Of a stretch of DNA of 64,000 nucleotides, positions 9,489 through 16,755 are shown one piece after another (position 1 is the stretch's first letter; the number at the start of each line of letters is the position of its first letter). Both the position numbers and the translations under genes were made by a program. A model generated the notes under the pieces. The model worked only from the letters and a program-made list of their open reading frames with translations. It searched no databases and was not told the DNA's origin. Source of the stretch: Microbacterium gallinarum (GTDB lineage: Bacteria > Actinomycetota > Actinomycetes > Actinomycetales > Microbacteriaceae); contig NZ_JACSPM010000001.1 in the NCBI RefSeq assembly GCF_014837165.1, forward strand, positions 27,518 to 91,517. Direction: 5' to 3'.

Positions 9489-10294
9489 ACCGCGACCGCC
9501 CCGCGGATCGCCGGGTGGTGCTGGTAGTCCTCGACGACGAAGTCGTCGTACGTGTAGTCGAAGATCGTCTCGGGCTTCCGAGCGAAGCGGAAGGTCGGGT
9601 AAGGGTACGGCTCGCGCGTGAGCTGCTCGCGCACCTGCTCGACATGGTTGTCGTAGATGTGGCAGTCGCCGCCGGTCCAGACGAAGTCGCCCGGCTCGAG
9701 ACCGGTCTGCTGCGCGACCATGAGCGTGAGCAGGGCGTACGAGGCGATGTTGAACGGCACGCCGAGGAAGAGGTCGGCACTCCGCTGGTACAGCTGGCAC
9801 GACAGGCGACCGTCGGCGACATAGAACTGGAACATCGCGTGGCAGGGCGCGAGGGCCATGTCGGGGATGTCGGCGGGATTCCACGCCGACACCAGCAGCC
9901 GACGGGAGTCGGGGGTCGAGCGGATCTGCTCGATCACCTGGGAGATCTGGTCGATGTGCGCGCCGTCGGGCGTGGGCCACGAGCGCCACTGCACGCCGTA
10001 CACAGGACCGAGCTCGCCGTCGGCGTCGGCCCACTCGTCCCAGATGGTCACGCCGTTGTCCTGCAGCCATCGCACGTTGGACTCGCCGCGAAGGAACCAC
10101 AGCAGCTCGTAGGCGATGGACTTGAAGTGCACCCGCTTGGTCGTGATCAGGGGGAAGCCCTGCGACAGGTCGAAGCGGATCTGGCGCCCGAACGCGCTGG
10201 TCGTCCCCGTTCCGGTGCGGTCGTCCTTGTGGGTGCCGTGCTCGAGCACATCGCGCAGGAGGTCCTCGTAGGGGGTGGGGATCGCCGTCGTCAC
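9485..10294 (-). CDS. thyA: Thymidylate synthase
   Basis: This 269-residue enzyme methylates dUMP to dTMP using methylene-tetrahydrofolate. Key motifs are [12 protein letters not shown] near the N-terminus, the catalytic cysteine in [12 protein letters not shown], the phosphate-binding arginines in [15 protein letters not shown] and the dUMP-binding HIYDNH. I chose the GTG at 10294 ([13 protein letters not shown]), where family alignments normally begin; an in-frame GTG at 10324 would add ten poorly conserved residues. It is the first gene of a two-gene unit with folA and faces the thioredoxin gene across a 108-base divergent region. Confidence 0.94.
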   Translation of the reverse strand: MTTAIPTPYEDLLRDVLEHGTHKDDRTGTGTTSAFGRQIRFDLSQGFPLITTKRVHFKSIAYELLWFLRGESNVRWLQDNGVTIWDEWADADGELGPVYGVQWRSWPTPDGAHIDQISQVIEQIRSTPDSRRLLVSAWNPADIPDMALAPCHAMFQFYVADGRLSCQLYQRSADLFLGVPFNIASYALLTLMVAQQTGLEPGDFVWTGGDCHIYDNHVEQVREQLTREPYPYPTFRFARKPETIFDYTYDDFVVEDYQHHPAIRGAVAV

Positions 10295-10388
10295 GGCTGC
10301 CACGATACCCGCGCCCTCCCCCACCGGCCTCTGTTACGCCGGGAGCGTCATAATCGCGGCATCCGGTCTCCATTCAGGTGAACGGGAA

Positions 10389-10394
10389 TACCCT
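10389..10394 (+). promoter_or_regulatory. -10 box of the thioredoxin-like gene
   Basis: TACCCT lies eight bases before the GTG at 10403. Confidence 0.5.
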
Positions 10395-10402
10395 GATCAG
10401 TT

Positions 10403-10840
10403 GTGAACCTCGTGACCGCCTTCGTCATCATCGCCGCGCTCCTCGCGCTGACGGTGGCCATCGGCGTCTATCTGCGCTGGCGCCAGTCGCGTCCGCAGCG
10501 TCACATCCTCCACGAGGTCGTCGAGCCACAGCGGCTCGGCGCCGACGGCCTCGGCGAGGTGGCGACGCTGCTGCAGTTCAGCACCGAGCTCTGCGCCCGC
10601 TGCCCCGGCGTGCACCGCACGCTGTCGAGCATCGCCGACGCGCACGAGGGCGTCCGCCACCTCGACGTCGACCTGACGCATCGGCCCGACATCGCCAAGC
10701 ACTTCCACGTCCTCCAGACGCCCACCACGCTCGTGCTCGACCGCGGCGGAGTGATCCGGACCCGCTTCGGCGGTACGCCGAGCCGTGACGTGCTCGAGCT
10801 CGAACTGAACCGGCTCACGGCGGAGGACGCGCATGTCTGA
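10403..10840 (+). CDS. Membrane-anchored thioredoxin-like protein
   Basis: This 145-residue protein has one N-terminal membrane helix (about residues 4-24), a short basic segment, then a thioredoxin fold. The redox centre is C64-A-R-C67 and the cis-proline loop is in LQTPTTLVLD. The anchor topology (basic residues after the helix) suggests the domain faces the cytoplasm, but this is inferred. The GTG start follows a TACCCT promoter box. The 3' end overlaps the DUF4395 gene by eight bases, so both are made together; see the DUF4395 entry for the possible relay. Confidence 0.85.
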   Translation: MNLVTAFVIIAALLALTVAIGVYLRWRQSRPQRHILHEVVEPQRLGADGLGEVATLLQFSTELCARCPGVHRTLSSIADAHEGVRHLDVDLTHRPDIAKHFHVLQTPTTLVLDRGGVIRTRFGGTPSRDVLELELNRLTAEDAHV

Positions 10841-11429
10841 CGGGGCGGATGCCTCGGCCCGGCGCGGCATCGACCCCCGGGGTCCCCGCTTCGCGGCCGG
10901 GATCACCTCGGTCCTGCTGCTGATCGCGCTGTTCCTCAGCCTCACGGGGCTGTCTGCGGCGTACGGATCGGCGGCGTTCGGATGGTTCGCCTATCAGCCG
11001 CTGGCCCAGGAGAGCTTCATCCCGCTCGGCTGGGTCGTTTCGACGACGACGGTCGACGCCCGCATCCTCGACCCGGGCTTCCTGCTGCTGCTCGTCATCG
11101 CGCTGCTGTTCCTGTGGGGCGTCGTCTCTCCGCGCACCGCACCGTGGGGCGTGCTCTACCGCTCCGTCGTCGCGCCGCGCCTCGCGCCGCCGACCGAGCT
11201 CGAAGACCCGCGTCCGCCGCGGTTCGCGCAGGGCGTCGGCCTGGTCGTCGTCGGCCTGGGCCTCGTCCTCCACCTCTTCGGCGTGCCGCTGGCCCTGCCG
11301 GTCGCCGCGGCGTTCGCATTCGTGGCCGCCTTCCTCAACGCGGTCTTCGGCGTGTGCCTCGGCTGCATGATGTACCTCCTGCTGCAGCGGCTCGGTCTGA
11401 TCGGCCGCGCAGGCCCGGCGTCCGCCTGA
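10833..11429 (+). CDS. DUF4395 domain membrane protein
   Basis: This 198-residue protein has about four membrane helices: roughly residues 21-45, 80-100, 132-152 and 155-185. It belongs to DUF4395, whose function is not established but which is commonly encoded beside thioredoxin- or rhodanese-like genes. The last helix holds a CxxC pair (C175 and C178 in GVCLGC), so a thiol-disulfide exchange with the overlapping thioredoxin-like partner is plausible. The gene starts inside the 3' end of that partner (eight-base overlap). No other domain is visible. Confidence 0.85.
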   Translation: MSDGADASARRGIDPRGPRFAAGITSVLLLIALFLSLTGLSAAYGSAAFGWFAYQPLAQESFIPLGWVVSTTTVDARILDPGFLLLLVIALLFLWGVVSPRTAPWGVLYRSVVAPRLAPPTELEDPRPPRFAQGVGLVVVGLGLVLHLFGVPLALPVAAAFAFVAAFLNAVFGVCLGCMMYLLLQRLGLIGRAGPASA

Positions 11430-11469
11430 CACGCGTCGCGCACCGTCGCGCCGCTGCGTCGCGCGCGGT

Positions 11470-11475
11470 TAGGCT
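11470..11475 (+). promoter_or_regulatory. -10 box of the OsmC gene
   Basis: TAGGCT about 46 bases before the ATG. Unlike many neighbours this gene would have a real leader, with GGGAGG at the ribosome binding site. Confidence 0.45.
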
Positions 11476-11521
11476 GACCGCGAGGCGCTCGGTCCGCGGG
11501 CGCCGTGAGAGGGAGGCCCCC

Positions 11522-11947
11522 ATGACGGTCACGAGCGAAGCAACCACCGCCTGGAAGGGCGGTCTGTTCGACGGAGCCGGCGAGGTGACGTTCGTCTCGT
11601 CCGGGCTCGGCACCTTCGACGTCAACTGGAAGGCGCGCAGCGAGGGCTCGACCTCCACGACGACGCCCGAAGAGCTCATCGCCGCCGCCCACTCGTCGTG
11701 CTTCAGCATGGCCTTCTCGCTCGCGCTGGCCGAGAACGGCACGCCGCCCGAGTCGATCGACACGACCGCGTCGGTGACCTTCAAGCCCGGCACCGGTATC
11801 ACCGGCAGCCACCTCAACGTGAACGCCGTCGTGCCCGGCCTCGACCCCGAGGAGTTCGAGCGCCTGGCGCAGGCGGCGAAGGCGGGATGCCCGGTCTCGC
11901 AAGCCCTCGCGGGCGTCGAGATCACCATCGAGGCCACGCTTGCCTGA
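11522..11947 (+). CDS. OsmC/Ohr family peroxiredoxin
   Basis: This 141-residue protein belongs to the OsmC family that reduces organic hydroperoxides with a pair of cysteines. Both are present: C60 in AAAHSSCFSMAFS and C123 in AKAGCPVSQ. The surrounding residues place it in the OsmC branch rather than classical Ohr. It is preceded by GAGGGAGG five bases before the ATG and probably has its own promoter at 11470. Its neighbours on both sides are redox or Rossmann proteins, which supports a role in oxidative stress defence in the cytoplasm. Confidence 0.9.
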   Translation: MTVTSEATTAWKGGLFDGAGEVTFVSSGLGTFDVNWKARSEGSTSTTTPEELIAAAHSSCFSMAFSLALAENGTPPESIDTTASVTFKPGTGITGSHLNVNAVVPGLDPEEFERLAQAAKAGCPVSQALAGVEITIEATLA

Positions 11948-12869
11948 TGCCGCTTCACCGCGGCCCGGCCCACGCCGGGTCGTGGTGCACGGGTCGACGG
12001 GACTCATCGGGTCGGCCCTGGTGGACAGCCTGCGCGCCGACGGCGTCGAGGTCACGCGCCTCGTGCGCCGGCCCGCCGAGGCGTCCGACGAGGTGGAGTG
12101 GCTCACCGGCTCCTCCGCGCTCGATCCCGCGGTCCTCGACGGCGCCGAGGCGGTCGTCGGGCTCAACGGGGCGACGATCGGCCGATTCCCGTGGACGGCC
12201 CGTTACAAGAACACGCTGCTCTGGTCGCGCGTGACGCCGACCCAGGCGATGGCCCGCGCGCTGCGCGAACTGGGAGCGGATGCCCCGGCTTTCGTGTCCG
12301 CGTCGGCCGTGGGCTACTACGGCTCGGCGCCGCGTCGCCGTCTCGACGAGACGTCACCGCGCGGTGAGACGTTCCTCGCGGACCTCTGCGGCGAATGGGA
12401 GGCCGCTGCGCGTTCGGCGGGCGATCAGACGCGGGTCGCCCTGCTGCGCACGGCTCCGATCGTCCATGCCGACGGCGTGCTCAAGCCGCTCATGCTGCTG
12501 ACCAAGCTCGGCGTGGGCGGTCCGATCGGCCGGGGCACGCAGGTCTGGCCATGGATCTCGCTCGAGGACGAAGTGCGCGCCATCCGCCACGTCATCGACT
12601 CCGGCCTCGACGGCCCCGTCAACCTCGTGGGTCCCACGCGCGCCACCGCGAACGACCTGGGCTTCGCGCTGGCGGTGCGGATGAACCGCCCGTTCCTGCT
12701 CCGAGCGCCGGTGTGGGCCGTGCGGATGGTGCTCGGAACCGACGCCACCGAGGCCGTGCTGACGTCCGACCTGGATGTCGCGCCCGCTGTGCTCGAGGCA
12801 TCCGGATTCTCGTTCCGCCACCCCACGGTCGAAGACGCGATCGCCTCCGCCGTGCCTGCGGCGGACTGA
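11940..12869 (+). CDS. TIGR01777 family (SDR39U1-type) epimerase-like protein
   Basis: This 309-residue protein has the NAD(P)-binding motif HGSTGLIGSALV at its N-terminus, the atypical short-chain dehydrogenase core with SASAVGYYG, and a C-terminal DUF1731 domain (segment beginning RMNRPFLLRAPVWAVR). The family is widespread, related to sulfolipid and cell-division epimerase-like proteins, and has no firmly known substrate. The TTG at 11940 overlaps the osmC stop by eight bases; GTG codons at 11982 and 11985 are alternatives that would bring the N-terminus close to the Rossmann strand, so the start is uncertain. Confidence 0.82.
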   Translation: MPDAASPRPGPRRVVVHGSTGLIGSALVDSLRADGVEVTRLVRRPAEASDEVEWLTGSSALDPAVLDGAEAVVGLNGATIGRFPWTARYKNTLLWSRVTPTQAMARALRELGADAPAFVSASAVGYYGSAPRRRLDETSPRGETFLADLCGEWEAAARSAGDQTRVALLRTAPIVHADGVLKPLMLLTKLGVGGPIGRGTQVWPWISLEDEVRAIRHVIDSGLDGPVNLVGPTRATANDLGFALAVRMNRPFLLRAPVWAVRMVLGTDATEAVLTSDLDVAPAVLEASGFSFRHPTVEDAIASAVPAAD

Positions 12870-12872
12870 ACC

Positions 12873-13322
12873 TCAGGAGCGGTGCTCGGCCCGTTCGAGC
12901 CGGATGGCGCGGCGCACGGCTTCGCGCGCGCGGCGGCGGTCGCCGGAGGCGTCGTACGCGAGGCCGAGACGGTACCAGGCGCGCCAGTCGTCCGGGTTCT
13001 GCTCGGCAGCGGCGCGGTACACCGGGAACACGGCGTCGGCCTCTTCCCGGATCGCGCGCCCGCTGGGGCGCACCGCCACCTCCTCGGTGGGAAGGGCGTC
13101 TTCGGACGACAGCCGCCGGCCGAGCTGCTCGGCGCGCACGCCGAACCACAGCTCACGCCCCACGCCCCACACCGCGAGCAGCGGCAGCACGATGAGCGCC
13201 GCGCCCATGATCACAGCGACCGTGTCACCGCTCGTGAGCAGCAGCCACGCCCGCTGACCCACGAGCACGATGTACAGGGCGAGGAGCACCGCCATGACGG
13301 CGACGCCGATGCGTGCGCTCAT
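12873..13322 (-). CDS. Small membrane protein with tetratricopeptide repeat
   Basis: This 149-residue protein begins with two membrane helices (about residues 5-27 and 36-58). A soluble part follows with one clear tetratricopeptide-type helix pair: DDWRAWYRLGLAYDASGDR and the following arginine-rich helix. Such single repeats bind partner proteins; none can be named. The ATG at 13322 overlaps the dapB stop codon (ATGA), so it is translated from the dapB message. It converges with the epimerase gene, with only three bases between stop codons. Confidence 0.75.
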   Translation of the reverse strand: MSARIGVAVMAVLLALYIVLVGQRAWLLLTSGDTVAVIMGAALIVLPLLAVWGVGRELWFGVRAEQLGRRLSSEDALPTEEVAVRPSGRAIREEADAVFPVYRAAAEQNPDDWRAWYRLGLAYDASGDRRRAREAVRRAIRLERAEHRS

Positions 13323-14137
13323 GCGCCCGTCGTCCGGGCGACCTGGCCGGGCACGCCGCCCTCGTCGAGCGGACGGCCTGCCGTCGTCGATGCACCCGGG
13401 GTGCGCAGACGGAGGTCGAGGAAGCTGTCGAGGCCGACCGTGACGCCCTTCGCGTCGCGGGCGGCGGCGAGGGCGAGGCGGATGCCGGGCCCGTACGCGC
13501 TGGCCGGCTCGATGGTGTCGTGGACGATCGTGAGCGACTCCCCCGCGCCGGCGAGGATCGTCTCCTGCCGAGCGATGACGCCGGGACGACGCAGCGAATG
13601 GATCGGCACGCTCGCGACCTGCTGACCGCGGGCGCGCTGATCGACGTGAGGCGACTCGACAGGGCCGACCTCGACGCGCGCGGCGGCGATGAGCTCGGCC
13701 GTGCGCACGGCCGTGCCGCTGGGCGAGTCGATCTTCGTCTCGCGGTGCGCCTCGACGATCTCGATCGAGGGGAAGAACGGCGCGGCCGCGGCGACGATCG
13801 CCGAGCCGATGACCGAGCCGAGCGAGAAGTTCGGGATGAACACGACGCCGACATCGGTGGCGTCCACGAGCGGGCGAACGAGGGCGATGCGCTCGGCCGA
13901 CCAGCCTGACGTGCCCACGAGCACGTTGATGCCGCGCTCGACGGCGGCGCGGACGACGTCGATCGACACCGCCGGAGTGGAGGCGTCGACGACGAGATCG
14001 GCGCCGTCGAGCTCGTCGAGCTGCGAGCGCGACGACAGGGTCGCGTGAAGGTCGAAGCCGTCTTCCTGCTCGACCACGTCGCGGATGATCCCGCCGAGCT
14101 TGCCGGTGCCGCCCACGATGGCCACGCGCGTCGTCAT
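13319..14137 (-). CDS. dapB: 4-hydroxy-tetrahydrodipicolinate reductase
   Basis: This 272-residue enzyme carries out the second step from DapA towards diaminopimelate. The cofactor motif is VAIVGGTGKLGGIIRDV; the active-site region reads VEAHRETKIDSPSGTA with the catalytic lysine, and NFSLGSVIG precedes it. Actinobacterial DapB is usually nearer 250 residues; here the C-terminus carries an extra tail of roughly 20 residues rich in Gly, Pro and Thr. I chose the ATG at 14137 over the one at 14146 because TAGGAT lies seven bases upstream of it and would make the longer form untranscribed. Confidence 0.92.
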   Translation of the reverse strand: MTTRVAIVGGTGKLGGIIRDVVEQEDGFDLHATLSSRSQLDELDGADLVVDASTPAVSIDVVRAAVERGINVLVGTSGWSAERIALVRPLVDATDVGVVFIPNFSLGSVIGSAIVAAAAPFFPSIEIVEAHRETKIDSPSGTAVRTAELIAAARVEVGPVESPHVDQRARGQQVASVPIHSLRRPGVIARQETILAGAGESLTIVHDTIEPASAYGPGIRLALAAARDAKGVTVGLDSFLDLRLRTPGASTTAGRPLDEGGVPGQVARTTGA

Positions 14138-14144
14138 GCGTTTC

Positions 14145-14150
14145 ATCCTA
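14145..14150 (-). promoter_or_regulatory. -10 box of dapB
   Basis: TAGGAT on the minus strand, seven bases before the ATG at 14137; it decides between two possible starts. Confidence 0.6.
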
Positions 14151-14230
14151 GGCGGGAGGGATGCCGCCCCCGGCCGTGTGACGTCCCGCCGGAGCCCCGC
14201 CGGCGGGCGTGCCGGCCCACCCCGGACGCC

Positions 14231-14236
14231 TACGCT
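14231..14236 (+). promoter_or_regulatory. -10 box of the second GNAT gene
   Basis: TACGCT lies six bases before the GTG at 14243. Confidence 0.5.
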
Positions 14237-14242
14237 GGAAGG

Positions 14243-14749
14243 GTGGTGACCCTTCGCGAATCCCCTGTCGACGCCCCTGACGCCCACGAGCTCCTCGCCG
14301 AGTACTTCCGTGCCCGCACAGCCGGCTTCGCCGAACAGGCCGTGGTGTACACCACGACCTTCCCGCAGCCCGAGGCGTTCGTGCGGCCGGCCGGCGTCTT
14401 CGTGATCCTCGACGACGACGAGCGCCGGCCGGTCGGCTGCGGCGGAATCCGCCTCATCCCCGACGGGCCGCACGGCACCCGGTACGAGGTCAAGCACCTC
14501 TACCTCCGGCCCGAGACCCGCGGCCGCGGCTGGGGACGCCTGCTCATGGACGGCCTCGAGTCACGGGCCCGCGAGCTCGGCGCGCGTGAACTGGTGCTAG
14601 ACACGCACCACTCGCTGGAAGCCGCCGGCGCACTCTACGCCCGCACCGGCTTCACCACGATCGAGCCCTACAACGACAACCCGAACGCGAGCCGCTGGTA
14701 CAGCAAGGTGCTCGCAGCTCCGGCGACCTCCGAGGATCAGACCGGGTAG
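14243..14749 (+). CDS. GNAT family N-acetyltransferase
   Basis: This 168-residue acetyltransferase has the acetyl-CoA loop RGRGWGRLLMDGLESRA, preceded by VKHLYLRPETRG, and a C-terminal GFTTIEPYNDNP strand with an aromatic residue typical of the family. The central segment RPVGCGGIRLIPDG is a common feature of the group annotated as ribosomal or amine acetyltransferases; the substrate is open. Two adjacent GTG codons (14243, 14246) could start it; the promoter box favours the first. The 3' end overlaps the convergent phosphatase gene by 13 bases. Confidence 0.85.
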   Translation: MVTLRESPVDAPDAHELLAEYFRARTAGFAEQAVVYTTTFPQPEAFVRPAGVFVILDDDERRPVGCGGIRLIPDGPHGTRYEVKHLYLRPETRGRGWGRLLMDGLESRARELGARELVLDTHHSLEAAGALYARTGFTTIEPYNDNPNASRWYSKVLAAPATSEDQTG

Positions 14750-15339
14750 ACCTCGGGCAGGCCCGTGCGCAGCTCGACCGGGAGGTGCGCCATGTCGTTG
14801 TGCGAGAGCAGAGTCCAGGGGCGGCCCTGCTTCTGGGCGATCACCGTCAGGCCGCAGTGGGCCTGGTTCAGAGTCATCCAGCGCCAGTCGGGCGCCTGCA
14901 GCACCTCGCGGACGAACCACGCGATGACGAAGTTGTGCGTGATGAGCAGCTCGTGCACCTCGCCGCGCTTGCGCACGAGGTACTCGCTCACGGCGTCGGC
15001 CATCTGCGCGCGGCCGGCTTCGATCTCGGCCTCGGTGACGGAACCGAAGAACGGCTCGAACGCCGTCGGCGTCTCCTCGGTCATGCCCGTCGGCACGCAG
15101 TCGAACAGCAGTGCCGATGGCTCGGGCTCGAGCGACGGCATGCGCTCCTTGACGGCCTGCGCGGTCTGGCTCGCACGCTCGAGCGGCGAATGCCACACCG
15201 CATCGAACGGCACGCCGGACAGCCGATCGGCCAGCAGAGCGGCCTGCCGCCGGCCCCGCGGCGACAGGCGCCCGTCGACCAGGCCGTGCTCGGCATCCTG
15301 GTGCTCACCATGTCGCACGAGGTAGATGTAGTGCGTCAC
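14737..15339 (-). CDS. Histidine phosphatase family protein
   Basis: This 200-residue protein belongs to the phosphoglycerate-mutase-like histidine phosphatases. The phosphohistidine motif LVRHGE is near the N-terminus, SPRGRRQAALLADRL follows, and the second catalytic histidine is in LLITHNFVIAWFV. The substrate is unknown; small-molecule phosphatase activity is the default expectation. I place the start at the GTG at 15339 because GGAG lies eight bases upstream; an in-frame GTG at 15348 is possible. It overlaps the convergent acetyltransferase gene at its 3' end. Confidence 0.86.
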   Translation of the reverse strand: MTHYIYLVRHGEHQDAEHGLVDGRLSPRGRRQAALLADRLSGVPFDAVWHSPLERASQTAQAVKERMPSLEPEPSALLFDCVPTGMTEETPTAFEPFFGSVTEAEIEAGRAQMADAVSEYLVRKRGEVHELLITHNFVIAWFVREVLQAPDWRWMTLNQAHCGLTVIAQKQGRPWTLLSHNDMAHLPVELRTGLPEVYPV

Positions 15340-15437
15340 GCAGCTCACTCCGTCGGGGGTCGCGTGCCCCGACGGGACACCTCCTCCACCCTACGACACG
15401 GACCAGACAGCCCCCGGTCGCGCCGTGACGGAGCGAC

Positions 15438-16478
15438 CTACTCGGACGCCCGGGCGATGTCGGACAGCTGGGCGCGGCTCAGGCGGACGCCGACGCCCTG
15501 CACGAGCTCCTCGACCTGTGCCGAGGCGAACGCGTTGATGATCGGCGCCGTCACGAGCTTCTGCGCGAGCAGCCACGCCACCGCGACGGCAGCGTCGGGC
15601 ACGCCGAGCTCCGTTCCGACCGCGTCGAGCGCGCGCAGTGTGCGGCTGCCGCGGCGGTTGAGGTTCGCCGCGAGCTGGGCGCCGCGCACGGACAGCGTGC
15701 CGCGCAGGCGCGTGCGCTGACGACCGGCGAGGAAGCCGTGCTCGAGCGCGTGCGACGGCGTGACCGCCATGCCCTGCGCTCCGGCGACGAGCCGCAGGTC
15801 GGCGTCGAACTCGTGCCGCCGGAGCACGTTGAACGGCACGTCGAGCACGGTGATGCGCGGGAACCCCGCGGACGAGTAGATGCGCGCTTCGACGAGCTGG
15901 GCTGCGGTGTAGCCGATGGCGCCCAGCGCACGGACCTTGCCGCTGTCGACCAGCCACTCGGCCGTGGCCAGCGTGTCTTCGAGGGCGGTGGTCGAGTCGC
16001 TCGTGGCGTCGAGGTACAGCACGTCGATGCGATCCGTCCGCAGACGGGTGAGGGATGCCTCGACCGCGCGCACCAGGTTCACCGGACCGAGCCCGGGGTT
16101 GTCGGCATGGCCGCCGATGCGCACCATGAGGGCGACGTCGTCGCGGAGCCCGCGGGAGTGCAGCCACTGACCGATGATGTGCTCGCTGCGCCCGGCGGCG
16201 AAGCTGTCGGACGTGTGCACCGCGTTGCCGCCGAGTTCGACGTAGGTGTCGAGGATGTCGTGGCTGGACTCGAGGTCGACGTTCCAGCCGAACTCCGCGC
16301 CGCCGAGGATCAGCGGGAAGATGTCGATGCCGCTCTCGCCGAGCGGAGTGCGCACGTTGCGGCCGACGGGCGGCCCCTGAACCGGGATCGGTGCGGACGG
16401 GTGCACGCCGGGCACGATGGTGGAGAGTGTCTCGGGGCTCGATGACGAGAGCTTCGAGTCAACGCCGAAGAAAGCCAT
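15438..16478 (-). CDS. Aldo/keto-reductase-fold protein lacking the catalytic tetrad
   Basis: This 346-residue protein has the overall aldo/keto reductase barrel: PLILGGAEFGWNVD, SEHIIGQWL, a VEASLTRLRTDRIDVLYL strand and the C-terminal AVAWLLAQKLVTAPI cofactor segment. However, the four catalytic positions are changed: the expected Asp is H88, Tyr is F93, Lys is R120 and His is D157. Ordinary carbonyl reduction is therefore unlikely, and a binding or sensory role is possible. The first 45 residues are a non-homologous extension. The ATG at 16478 has AGGGGG upstream. Promoter and direct-repeat signals lie at 16547-16619. Confidence 0.82.
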   Translation of the reverse strand: MAFFGVDSKLSSSSPETLSTIVPGVHPSAPIPVQGPPVGRNVRTPLGESGIDIFPLILGGAEFGWNVDLESSHDILDTYVELGGNAVHTSDSFAAGRSEHIIGQWLHSRGLRDDVALMVRIGGHADNPGLGPVNLVRAVEASLTRLRTDRIDVLYLDATSDSTTALEDTLATAEWLVDSGKVRALGAIGYTAAQLVEARIYSSAGFPRITVLDVPFNVLRRHEFDADLRLVAGAQGMAVTPSHALEHGFLAGRQRTRLRGTLSVRGAQLAANLNRRGSRTLRALDAVGTELGVPDAAVAVAWLLAQKLVTAPIINAFASAQVEELVQGVGVRLSRAQLSDIARASE

Positions 16479-16546
16479 GTGACACCCCCTCACGTCGACT
16501 CCCGATGGAGACTTCGTGATCGCCTGTCCCGCACCCCCCGGCGCGT

Positions 16547-16575
16547 TACCTAAGAGGGTAGGGCAGTCCGGACAA
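16547..16575 (-). promoter_or_regulatory. Promoter of the aldo/keto-reductase-like gene
   Basis: On the minus strand, TTGTCC (16570-16575) and TAGGTA (16547-16552) are separated by 17 bases, a good sigma-70-type spacing. The transcript would have a leader of about 65 bases. Confidence 0.5.
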
Positions 16576-16602
16576 TCCCCTGACCGTTGCGGTGTGTCGC
16601 GG

Positions 16603-16619
16603 GTAAACATTACATAACG
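16603..16619 (+). promoter_or_regulatory. Possible MtrA-type direct repeat
   Basis: GTAAAC (16603-16608) and ATAACG (16614-16619) form an imperfect repeat with 11-base period, similar to the GTAAC-type repeats bound by the cell-envelope regulator MtrA. It lies just upstream of the promoter above. The assignment is tentative. Confidence 0.25.
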
Positions 16620-16699
16620 CTTTGGTCACGTCCCGAGAGCTCCACCCCCGCCTGTCCCCCATTCGGCGGACACACTCGCGCATCCCGCGCGCAGACGAG

Positions 16700-16738
16700 G
16701 GATGCCCGCCCCCTCCGCTCGGGAAGGGACGGGCATCC
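16700..16738. terminator. Hairpin downstream of pnp
   Basis: Arms 16700-16712 (GGATGCCCGCCCC) and 16726-16738 pair with one mismatch around a 13-base loop, 17 bases past the pnp stop. The arms again begin with the GGATGCC word. Confidence 0.6.
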
Positions 16739-16755
16739 GGACAATGCTGTCTGGC

